Translations under genes and position numbers: made by a program
Notes under the pieces: generated by a model
What the model was told of the DNA's origin: nothing
The model's input: only the letters and a program-made list of their open reading frames with translations
The model's database searches: none
Source of the DNA: JBFHES01 sp041584015
Lineage (GTDB): Bacteria > Bacteroidota > Bacteroidia > Bacteroidales > M50B96
NCBI GenBank assembly: GCA_041584015.1
Contig: JBFHES010000155.1
Span: 1 to 11,256, forward strand
Direction: 5' to 3'
DNA length: 11,256 nucleotides
In this document: positions 1-5,294 of the stretch, piece after piece
How the letters are laid out: each line of letters opens with the position of its first letter
How positions within the stretch are numbered: the stretch's first letter is position 1

Positions 1-1
1 G

Positions 2-523
2 ATTAAGCCTAACTTTAAGGTATTGGGTCGTCGTTTCGGAAAACTAATGAAGTTAGCCGCAGCGGCAATAAATCAGCTTACACAAGAAGATATTCAGAAA
101 ATAGAAGCAGAAGGCAGCTATCAATTACTTGTTGATGGTGAAAGTCATTTATTATCGATTGATGATGTTGAGATTATAACCGAAGATATTCCGGGTTGGT
201 TGGTATCAAATGAAGGTAGCTTAACCGTTGCCTTAGATATTAATTTAACCGATGAACTGCGTTCAGAAGGTATTGCCCGCGAGTTTGTGAATCGTATTCA
301 GAATTTACGAAAAGATAGTGGCTTTGAGGTTGTTGATAAAATTGATATCGAGATTCAAAAACACGATGCGATTAATGACGCGATTAATGCACATGCTGAT
401 TATATTTGCGCTCAGACCTTGGGAGTTAAGATTACATTGGTAGATTCATCAGACGATGAAGCGAAAGAAATTGATCTTGATGACGATGTTAAAACATACT
501 TAAAAGTATCTAAAGTGAGTTAA
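2..523 (+). CDS. ileS: Isoleucine--tRNA ligase, C-terminal part (5' end outside window)
   Basis: This is the last 173 codons of isoleucyl-tRNA synthetase, the cytoplasmic enzyme that charges tRNA(Ile). The reading frame is open to the left edge of the window, so the gene is cut by the window and the TTG at 23 is not a real start. The first visible residues (IKPNFKVLGRRFGKLMK) match the conserved segment after the anticodon-binding domain of the long, eukaryote-like IleRS class. The rest matches the DUF5915-type C-terminal extension, with the segment ELRSEGIAREFVNRIQNLRK at its core. This class lacks the C-terminal zinc finger of E. coli IleRS, and its members are often naturally mupirocin-tolerant; tolerance here is inference only. 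The gene ends in TAA. A DksA-like gene follows after 45 nt and is probably co-transcribed. No terminator is visible between the two. Confidence 0.95.
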   Translation: MKPNFKVLGRRFGKLMKLAAAAINQLTQEDIQKIEAEGSYQLLVDGESHLLSIDDVEIITEDIPGWLVSNEGSLTVALDINLTDELRSEGIAREFVNRIQNLRKDSGFEVVDKIDIEIQKHDAINDAINAHADYICAQTLGVKITLVDSSDDEAKEIDLDDDVKTYLKVSKVS

Positions 524-568
524 TATACCGTATTAAAAAATTATTATCTTTAAGAAAAAAATGAACTT

Positions 569-943
569 ATGACAGATAAAACAAGATATACCGATGAAGA
601 CCTTAAGGAGTTTAGAGACATTATTATGCTTAAACTTGAGAAGGCCAGAAGTGATTACGAAACATTGAAATCGTCTATCTCTCATACAGATGATAACGAC
701 ATTCAGGATACTTCGCCAACCTTTAAGGTGTTGGAGGAAGGTGCCTCTGTTTTATCAAAAGAAGAGGCGGGTAAGTTAGCTCAGCGTCAGCAGAAGTTTA
801 TTCAGCATTTGCAGTCAGCACTTATCAGAATTGAGAACAAAACTTACGGCATTTGCCGCGAAACAGGTAAGCTTATTTCAAAAGAGCGTTTACGTGCAGT
901 GCCGCATGCAACCCTATCTATTGATGCAAAAAATAACAGATAG
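569..943 (+). CDS. DksA/TraR-family RNA polymerase-binding regulator lacking the zinc-finger cysteines
   Basis: This 124-aa protein has the DksA/TraR layout. A helical hairpin spans about residues 8-90, with an acidic tip (SHTDDNDIQD, about residues 38-47), and is followed by a C-terminal segment matching the zinc-finger region (YGICRETGKLISKERLRAVPHATLSI). Family members bind the RNA polymerase secondary channel and modulate initiation, often with ppGpp. The canonical C4 zinc ligands are almost gone: only Cys96 remains, the second position is Thr, and the last CxxC is replaced by SIDAKNNR. Similar cysteine-poor forms are, to my knowledge, common in Bacteroidota between ileS and lspA. The fold may therefore be kept without metal. 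The ATG at 569 is preferred over the ATG at 561, which meets a stop after three codons. A strong terminator follows. The family assignment is firm; the regulatory targets are unknown. Confidence 0.9.
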   Translation: MTDKTRYTDEDLKEFRDIIMLKLEKARSDYETLKSSISHTDDNDIQDTSPTFKVLEEGASVLSKEEAGKLAQRQQKFIQHLQSALIRIENKTYGICRETGKLISKERLRAVPHATLSIDAKNNR

Positions 944-967
944 TAAATAGAACTTATAATAAATTAG

Positions 968-1001
968 AAATGATTGGGTTTATACAATCCAATCATTTTT
1001 T
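968..1001 (+). terminator. Rho-independent terminator after the DksA-like gene
   Basis: The arms AAATGATTGG (968-977) and CCAATCATTT (989-998) are perfectly complementary. The stem extends inward by one G-T wobble and two A-T pairs, leaving a 5-nt loop (981-985). Six T residues follow at 996-1001. The structure lies between the DksA-like stop and the lspA start, so lspA needs either read-through or its own promoter. I see no good promoter match in the short space. Confidence 0.85.
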
Positions 1002-1017
1002 GTTTTAAAAAAGAAGT

Positions 1018-1644
1018 ATGACAAAAGCAAAGTGGGCCATATTAATAATTGTTGTCATTTTAATTATTGATCAGGCTTTTAAATTGTGGATTAAAACTAC
1101 CATGTACATTGGTCAGGAGTATAATGTTCTGGGCGAATGGTTTAAAATTCATTTTATCGAAAACAATGGTATGGCCTTTGGCTTTGAGTTTGGTGGTGAG
1201 TTTGGAAAAATTACTCTAAGCATTTTCCGAATGATCGCCATTGGCGGAATAGGCTATTATATTTTTTATTTAAGCAAACGAAATGCTCCTACCGGATTGG
1301 TTTTGGGTATCGCCTTAATATTTGCAGGTGCTGCCGGTAATCTTATTGATAGTGCAGTTTACGGAATGATCTTCTCCGACAGTTATGGCAAGGTGGCTAC
1401 ATTTTTGCCGGAGGCTGGCGGTTATTCAAGCTTCCTGCATGGCCGTGTGGTTGATATGTTATACTTCCCGCTTATTGAAGGACATTTCCCGGAGTGGGTA
1501 CCCTGGCAAGGTGGAGAACGTTTTGTTTTCTTCCGTCCTGTTTTCAACATTGCCGATTCGGCTATCACCACAGGAGTTTTAAACATTATTATTTTCCAAA
1601 GGAACTTTTTCACAAAGGAACATTTAGAAGCTGATGAAAACTAA
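1018..1644 (+). CDS. lspA: Lipoprotein signal peptidase (signal peptidase II)
   Basis: LspA is the inner-membrane aspartyl protease that removes the signal peptide from prolipoproteins after lipidation, and it is the target of globomycin. The 208-aa product has hydrophobic segments at about residues 5-22, 65-86, 92-110 and 175-195. The two catalytic aspartates are visible: Asp111 in GNLIDS and Asp180 in FNIADSAIT. The conserved N-terminal Asp18 (IIDQ) and the ENNGMAFG segment (48-55) are also present. It is longer than the roughly 165 aa of E. coli LspA. The extra length is an insertion of about 40 residues (about 115-160) between the catalytic segments, probably a periplasmic loop, of the kind seen in Bacteroidota homologues. 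The start lies 16 nt after the T-run of the preceding terminator. The 3' end overlaps the next gene by 11 nt, which suggests translational coupling. Confidence 0.96.
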   Translation: MTKAKWAILIIVVILIIDQAFKLWIKTTMYIGQEYNVLGEWFKIHFIENNGMAFGFEFGGEFGKITLSIFRMIAIGGIGYYIFYLSKRNAPTGLVLGIALIFAGAAGNLIDSAVYGMIFSDSYGKVATFLPEAGGYSSFLHGRVVDMLYFPLIEGHFPEWVPWQGGERFVFFRPVFNIADSAITTGVLNIIIFQRNFFTKEHLEADEN

Positions 1645-2107
1645 ATCGTCTGAATTCTTAAAGAAAGCAATTGAAATTGCAGCGGATAGTATTGATAACG
1701 GCGGTGGACCTTTTGGGGCGGTAATTGTGAAAGACGGCGAATTAATAGCTGTCGGTAATAACAGGGTTACCAGTGATAACGATCCAACCGCACACGCCGA
1801 AGTACAGGCCATTCGAAATGCTGCTAACAAACTAGGTACTTTCAATCTTTCCGGATGTGAAATCTATACTTCTTGTGAACCTTGCCCCATGTGTTTAGGT
1901 GCCATTTATTGGGCGCGTTTGGATAAGGTATACTATGGTGCCGATAAAAACGATGCACGTAATGCGGGCTTCGACGATAGCTTTATTTATGATGAAATAG
2001 AGCTGGATATTACAAAGCGGAAAATACCCTTCATCCAGGACGGGCAAAACGAAGCCATTCAGGTATTTAAGAAGTGGGACAACTTCACCAATAAGATCGA
2101 ATATTAA
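1634..2107 (+). CDS. guaD: Guanine deaminase (GuaD, cytidine-deaminase fold)
   Basis: This 157-aa protein closely resembles Bacillus subtilis GuaD, which deaminates guanine to xanthine plus ammonia in purine salvage and breakdown. The zinc site is complete: His54 and Glu56 in HAEV, and Cys84 and Cys87 in SCEPCPMC. GuaD-specific features separate it from the tRNA deaminase TadA and from cytosine deaminases. These are the GGPFGAVIVKDG segment near the start, AIYWARLDKVYY after the zinc site, AGFDDSFIYDEI (111-122) with the substrate-side Asp114, and a C-terminal NKIEY tail ending in Tyr, where B. subtilis has NKKEY. The ATG overlaps the end of lspA by 11 nt, and pssA begins 10 nt downstream, so it sits inside an operon. 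The nearby purS is a second purine gene. Some activity on other aminopurines is possible. Confidence 0.9.
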   Translation: MKTKSSEFLKKAIEIAADSIDNGGGPFGAVIVKDGELIAVGNNRVTSDNDPTAHAEVQAIRNAANKLGTFNLSGCEIYTSCEPCPMCLGAIYWARLDKVYYGADKNDARNAGFDDSFIYDEIELDITKRKIPFIQDGQNEAIQVFKKWDNFTNKIEY

Positions 2108-2117
2108 GTAATAGATC

Positions 2118-2843
2118 ATGTTTAAACAATTACCCAATTTTATTACGCTGCTGAATCTTTTCTGCGGTATTCTGGCCATTTTAACTGTTTTTCAGGGCGA
2201 GTTGTGGCTGGCCTCTATTTTTATTCTGGTAGCCTCAGTATTCGACTTTCTTGATGGTTTTACTGCACGTATGTTAAATGCTTATTCCGAGATTGGAAAA
2301 CAAATGGATAGCTTGGCAGATTTGATTAGTTTTGGTTTGGCGCCATCTTTCATTCTTTACAAAATGATGGCATCAGCCTGGGAGCTTGAAGGTCCTTTGT
2401 TAGCCAACTTCTCGATTACAACAATAATAGTGGCGCTATCGTTCTTAGTTGCTTTATTTTCGGCGGTGCGTTTAGCCAAGTTTAATATTGATGAAAACCA
2501 AACGAGCTCTTTTATTGGACTACCAACACCTGCAAGCGCTATTTTCATTGCGTCAATACCGCTTATTTTAAAGTTTGAAAATTCAACAATATCAGAGCTG
2601 TTTCAGCATCCTCATTTCTTATTAGCTGTAGCTGTTTTTATTTCGGCCATGTTGGTTTCCCGTTTACCACTTTTTTCATTAAAGTTTAAAAATTTCTCTT
2701 TTGGCGGGAATAAAATTCGATATATTTTTCTTGGAATATGTCTGATATTATTAATAACATTGCACTTTGTTTCAATACCGTTTATTATTGCTGCTTATGT
2801 AATGCTGTCGGTGGTTGAAAATGTAGTAGTTAAAGAAAAATAA
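2118..2843 (+). CDS. pssA: CDP-diacylglycerol--serine O-phosphatidyltransferase
   Basis: The enzyme joins serine to CDP-diacylglycerol to give phosphatidylserine, the precursor of phosphatidylethanolamine, in the inner membrane. The 241-aa product has the full CDP-alcohol phosphatidyltransferase motif DxxDGxxARx8GxxxDxxxD: Asp43, Asp46, Gly47, Ala50, Arg51, Gly60, Asp64 and Asp68. Several hydrophobic segments follow, at about residues 8-25, 29-45, 85-115, 130-150, 165-185 and 200-235, as expected for a polytopic enzyme. The N-terminal LPNFITLLNLFCG segment is typical of the PssA branch rather than PgsA. It starts 10 nt after guaD and lies 16 nt before purS, so these are one transcription unit. 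No psd (decarboxylase) gene is in the window. Confidence 0.93.
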   Translation: MFKQLPNFITLLNLFCGILAILTVFQGELWLASIFILVASVFDFLDGFTARMLNAYSEIGKQMDSLADLISFGLAPSFILYKMMASAWELEGPLLANFSITTIIVALSFLVALFSAVRLAKFNIDENQTSSFIGLPTPASAIFIASIPLILKFENSTISELFQHPHFLLAVAVFISAMLVSRLPLFSLKFKNFSFGGNKIRYIFLGICLILLITLHFVSIPFIIAAYVMLSVVENVVVKEK

Positions 2844-2859
2844 TTTAAATTCATCAGAT

Positions 2860-3114
2860 ATGAAATTTCAAGCCGATATTGACATTATGCCATTAAAAGC
2901 ATTACTTGATCCACAAGGTAAAGCTGTTACTTCAAGTATGCACAACATAGGTTTCAAGTCTGTTGAGAATGTTAGAGTAGGTAAGCACATTACCCTCGAT
3001 ATTGAGGCACTTGATGAGCGTGAAGCAAATGAGAAGGTTGAAGAAGCTTGTAAGAAGATTCTTACTAATCCGATTATGGAAAGCTTCGAGATTGTTATCT
3101 CAAGAGTACACTAG
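2860..3114 (+). CDS. purS: Phosphoribosylformylglycinamidine synthase subunit PurS
   Basis: PurS is the small subunit that bridges PurL and PurQ in the split form of FGAM synthase, the fourth step of purine synthesis. The 84-aa length matches the family. The hallmark segment LLDPQGKAV is at residues 15-23. It is followed by the MHNIGFKSVENVRVGKHI region, which matches the family pattern LxxLGFxxVxxVRxGK, and by the C-terminal CKKILTNPIMESFEI segment. The gene is the last of the lspA-guaD-pssA-purS run, 16 nt after pssA. No purL or purQ is adjacent, which is unlike the purSQL clusters of Firmicutes. The next gene is convergent and starts its coding strand from the far side. Confidence 0.92.
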   Translation: MKFQADIDIMPLKALLDPQGKAVTSSMHNIGFKSVENVRVGKHITLDIEALDEREANEKVEEACKKILTNPIMESFEIVISRVH

Positions 3115-3134
3115 AAACTTCCCCGAAAATAGTT

Positions 3135-3169
3135 AATGTGCATTCCTGATGAAAATCGGGAATGGCATT
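3135..3169. other. Hairpin between convergent purS and DAHP synthase genes
   Basis: CATTCCTGAT (3141-3150) pairs with ATCGGGAATG (3155-3164) around a GAAA loop, with one G-T wobble. After a small internal loop, AATG (3135-3138) pairs with CATT (3166-3169). There is no T-run on either strand. It could slow or end transcription from both sides, but it is not a standard intrinsic terminator. Positions 3170-3232 show nothing else. Confidence 0.45.
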
Positions 3170-3232
3170 GTCGTATCCTTAATTGAATGTGATTACAGAA
3201 ACGGTAATTACTATTTAATTAGCTGGATGAAT

Positions 3233-4348
3233 CTACAACTGATCCTTACAATCACCAAGTTTGTTCATGATGCTGGCCTGTTTCTGAATCGATTCTTTGT
3301 GAAGCAATTGCAGCAGATTCAGAACAAATTCCTCGCTTAAATGCAGCTGCTTTCCGGTTATGCTGCGGGTTTTAATAATATCTTCCCATCGTTTCAGTTG
3401 CAAGATTGTTACATTATTCTCACACTTATACTTTCCAATTTCTCCCACTATATCCATACGCTGCGCAAGTAGTTGCAGGATTTGAGAATCTATTGAATCA
3501 ATTTGTTCGCGAAATTGTTCCAGATGATTAATAAAATCGGCATTCTCAGTATCCGAGCTTCGGAAATTTAGGGTGCTTAGAATATTAGCAAGCACGGCGG
3601 GTGTAACTTGTTGTTTGGCATCACTGAGTGCAACAGCAGGGTCACGATGTGTTTCAATCATTAAACCGTCCAGGTTTAGATCCAGTGCTTTTTGCGATAT
3701 TTCATGTATGTAGTCTGCATTGCCGGAAATGTGACTCGGGTCGCAAATAACCGGCAGCTGAGGAATCAATCGTTTAAGCTCGATTACCAGCTCCCATTTT
3801 GGAATATTCCGCAAGTTGGTTTTTTCGAAGGGATAGAATCCTCGATGGATGGCTGCAATTTTACTGTTGCCCGTTTTATATATTCGTTCAATGGCACCAA
3901 TCCAAAGAGCCAGATCAGGATTTACCGGGTTCTTAATAAATACGGGAATGTCAACTCCTTCCAATGCATTGGCAATTTCCTGAACAGAAAAAGGATTTGC
4001 AGTAGTGCGCGCACCTATCCATAACATATCTACATTATGGTTAAGACACATCTCGACGTGCTGCGGGTAGGCCACTTCAACAGCTGTTTTTAAACCTGTG
4101 GCTTGTTTGGCTTTATTCAGCCAATCCAATCCTTCTTCACCAACACCTTCAAATGAACCTGGTCGGGTACGTGGTTTCCAAATACCAGCACGCAAAACAG
4201 AAACATTCGTTTGTTCCTTTATTTGCATGGCGGTTTCGAGCACCTGTTCTTCCGACTCGGCACTGCAGGGTCCGGCAATGATTAGTGGATTTTTTAGCGA
4301 TCCGTCAAACCAATCCTCAAACTGTTTGATATGTAATTTATCTACCAT
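3233..4348 (-). CDS. Bifunctional DAHP synthase (type I-beta) / chorismate mutase (AroQ)
   Basis: The N-terminal domain (about residues 1-260 of 371) makes DAHP from phosphoenolpyruvate and erythrose 4-phosphate, the entry to the shikimate pathway. Visible motifs are AGPCSAES (25-32, with metal ligand Cys28), KPRTRPGSF (58-66), IGART (111-115), KNP (139-141), HRG (168-170), CDPSHISG (202-209) and IETH (231-234). The C-terminal domain (about 272-357) is an AroQ chorismate mutase. By hand alignment with E. coli AroQ, Arg280, Arg297, Lys308, Arg320, Ser353 and Gln357 match active-site residues 11, 28, 39, 51, 84 and 88, while positions 48 and 52 are Gln317 and Trp321. This order, synthase then mutase, is known from Bacteroidota such as Prevotella nigrescens, where prephenate inhibits the synthase; Bacillus has the reverse order. 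The ATG at 4348 is chosen over an upstream TTG at 4357. It is a single-gene unit with a promoter element at 4385. Confidence 0.93.
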   Translation of the reverse strand: MVDKLHIKQFEDWFDGSLKNPLIIAGPCSAESEEQVLETAMQIKEQTNVSVLRAGIWKPRTRPGSFEGVGEEGLDWLNKAKQATGLKTAVEVAYPQHVEMCLNHNVDMLWIGARTTANPFSVQEIANALEGVDIPVFIKNPVNPDLALWIGAIERIYKTGNSKIAAIHRGFYPFEKTNLRNIPKWELVIELKRLIPQLPVICDPSHISGNADYIHEISQKALDLNLDGLMIETHRDPAVALSDAKQQVTPAVLANILSTLNFRSSDTENADFINHLEQFREQIDSIDSQILQLLAQRMDIVGEIGKYKCENNVTILQLKRWEDIIKTRSITGKQLHLSEEFVLNLLQLLHKESIQKQASIMNKLGDCKDQL

Positions 4349-4384
4349 ACTTCTCAACTACAAGCATTCATCTAAATGGTTCAG

Positions 4385-4392
4385 CAAAAGTA
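4385..4392 (-). promoter_or_regulatory. Likely -7 promoter element for the DAHP synthase gene
   Basis: On the minus strand this reads TACTTTTG, a perfect match to the Bacteroidota TAnnTTTG box. It lies 36 nt before the ATG at 4348, which would leave a leader of about 30 nt. No TTTG box is visible at the expected distance upstream, so this rests on one element. Confidence 0.4.
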
Positions 4393-4505
4393 GTAAATAC
4401 GTGGAAGAATCCGTGGTATTTGATTTTTGATGAATAGGAGATGTAATAAGGAAATGGAAAAGTGATTCTTGAAGTGAGAATTAAGTGCAAGCAAAGCACC
4501 TGTTA

Positions 4506-4537
4506 TTTGGAAACGTAGCTTATATCGGTTACATTCG
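4506..4537 (+). promoter_or_regulatory. Bacteroidota-type promoter for the secreted protein gene
   Basis: TTTG (4506-4509) is followed after 20 bp by TACATTCG (4530-4537), a 7-of-8 match to TAnnTTTG. The predicted start of transcription near 4544 leaves a leader of about 33 nt before the ATG at 4577. The 219-bp gap (4358-4576) thus holds divergent promoters and no gene. Confidence 0.5.
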
Positions 4538-4576
4538 TGATATTAATTATTCTACTATCACACTAATTTATTACAC

Positions 4577-5023
4577 ATGAAAAGCACATTAACTATTCTT
4601 ATTCTCGCACTTAGCTTCAATTTAAGTTTTGCTCAGGAGTCGAAATCAGAAACTATTAAAACTTTTTTAAAGAATGTAATCACACTGGAGAATGAGACCA
4701 TTAGCGATGGCACACCAATAGCTAGTTTTAATGAGATTGCTAAAACGAAAGCAGTTAAAACTATCGAACTTTCAAAGGAGAATATTAAGGCTTCGCTAGC
4801 TGATGCTAAGAATTACAAGCATTGTGTTATTACTGTTGGAGTGCATACCCTTGTGTTAATTGCCGATTTGGACGATTGTTCGCCATCCGGTGCATGGGGA
4901 GCATGTATGCCATTGGCTGATGGTTATGTTCAAAAAGGAACGTTGTCATTTAAAACAGACTATATAAAAAACATTATTGGTCGGCCAGATGCTCAGGTTC
5001 GTACTATGTATCTGTTTAAGTAA
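4577..5023 (+). CDS. Small secreted protein of unknown function
   Basis: I do not recognise this 148-aa protein. It has a clear Sec signal peptide: a Lys at position 3, a hydrophobic core at residues 5-17, and a probable cut after SFA at position 19, giving a mature start at QESKSE. There is no lipobox cysteine at the cleavage site, so it is likely periplasmic or exported rather than a lipoprotein. The mature part has a helix-like, Lys/Glu-rich first half (about 22-80). The second half has a hydrophobic strand-like run (HCVITVGVHTLVLIADL, 82-98), then DDCSPSGAWGAC (99-110). Its three cysteines are Cys83, Cys101 and Cys110; two could form a disulphide. It ends in TMYLFK with no T9SS sorting domain. 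It is monocistronic, with its own promoter match (4506-4537) and a strong terminator (5052-5090). Signal peptide and expression signals argue for a real gene. Confidence 0.8.
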   Translation: MKSTLTILILALSFNLSFAQESKSETIKTFLKNVITLENETISDGTPIASFNEIAKTKAVKTIELSKENIKASLADAKNYKHCVITVGVHTLVLIADLDDCSPSGAWGACMPLADGYVQKGTLSFKTDYIKNIIGRPDAQVRTMYLFK

Positions 5024-5051
5024 GAAACTAATCGAATGATTCGAACCTGTC

Positions 5052-5090
5052 CCGTGCCTGCGCTTTTAGCGGTGGCACGGCTAATTTTTA
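5052..5090 (+). terminator. Intrinsic terminator after the secreted protein gene
   Basis: CCGTGCC (5052-5058) pairs perfectly with GGCACGG (5074-5080). Inside a 2 x 2 internal loop, CGCT (5061-5064) pairs with AGCG (5068-5071) around a TTT loop. CTAATTTTTA follows. It begins 29 nt after the stop codon at 5023. Confidence 0.8.
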
Positions 5091-5169
5091 CGTATCTCTT
5101 CTAATAGCTATTGTTTCTAAGCTCGTTTGTATCGAAAGAATCGTGATGTTTATTTTAGGCGATTTATAT

Positions 5170-5198
5170 CGGTTCCACGGACAGAAGCCGTGGTACCG
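5170..5198. repeat. Inverted repeat (hairpin) downstream of polA
   Basis: GGTTCCACGG (5171-5180) and CCGTGGTACC (5188-5197) pair with one T-T mismatch around ACAGAAG. An outer C-G pair joins 5170 and 5198. Read on the minus strand it lies about 100 nt after the polA stop, without a T-run there; on the plus strand GTTTT follows. It could be a stabilising 3' hairpin of the polA transcript or a dispersed intergenic repeat. Confidence 0.5.
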
Positions 5199-5258
5199 TT
5201 TTAGCAGGTATGAAAATGCCTAAGTCCTTAAAGCTATTCTCAGCACTGCTAATCTCGT

Positions 5259-5288
5259 CTTGATACTTGATACTAACTTCTCGATACT
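5259..5288. repeat. Short direct repeats of GATACT
   Basis: The hexamer GATACT occurs three times in about 30 bp just downstream of the polA stop (CTTGATACTTGATACTAAC, then TCGATACTAATG). The unit is about 7 nt for the first two copies, and the third is offset. No gene is visible in 5024-5294. Its role is unknown and it may be chance or a remnant of an intergenic repeat. Confidence 0.4.
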
Positions 5289-5294
5289 AATGTT

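Noticed and set aside
4349..4357. TTG start adding three residues to the DAHP synthase
   Set aside because: The ATG at 4348 gives a normal N-terminus, and a TTG start is less likely. The difference does not affect the domain.
3692..4430. Open frames of about 110 codons on the plus strand opposite the DAHP synthase gene
   Set aside because: They lie fully or almost fully antisense to a gene with complete family motifs, and their translations show no domain or signal I recognise.
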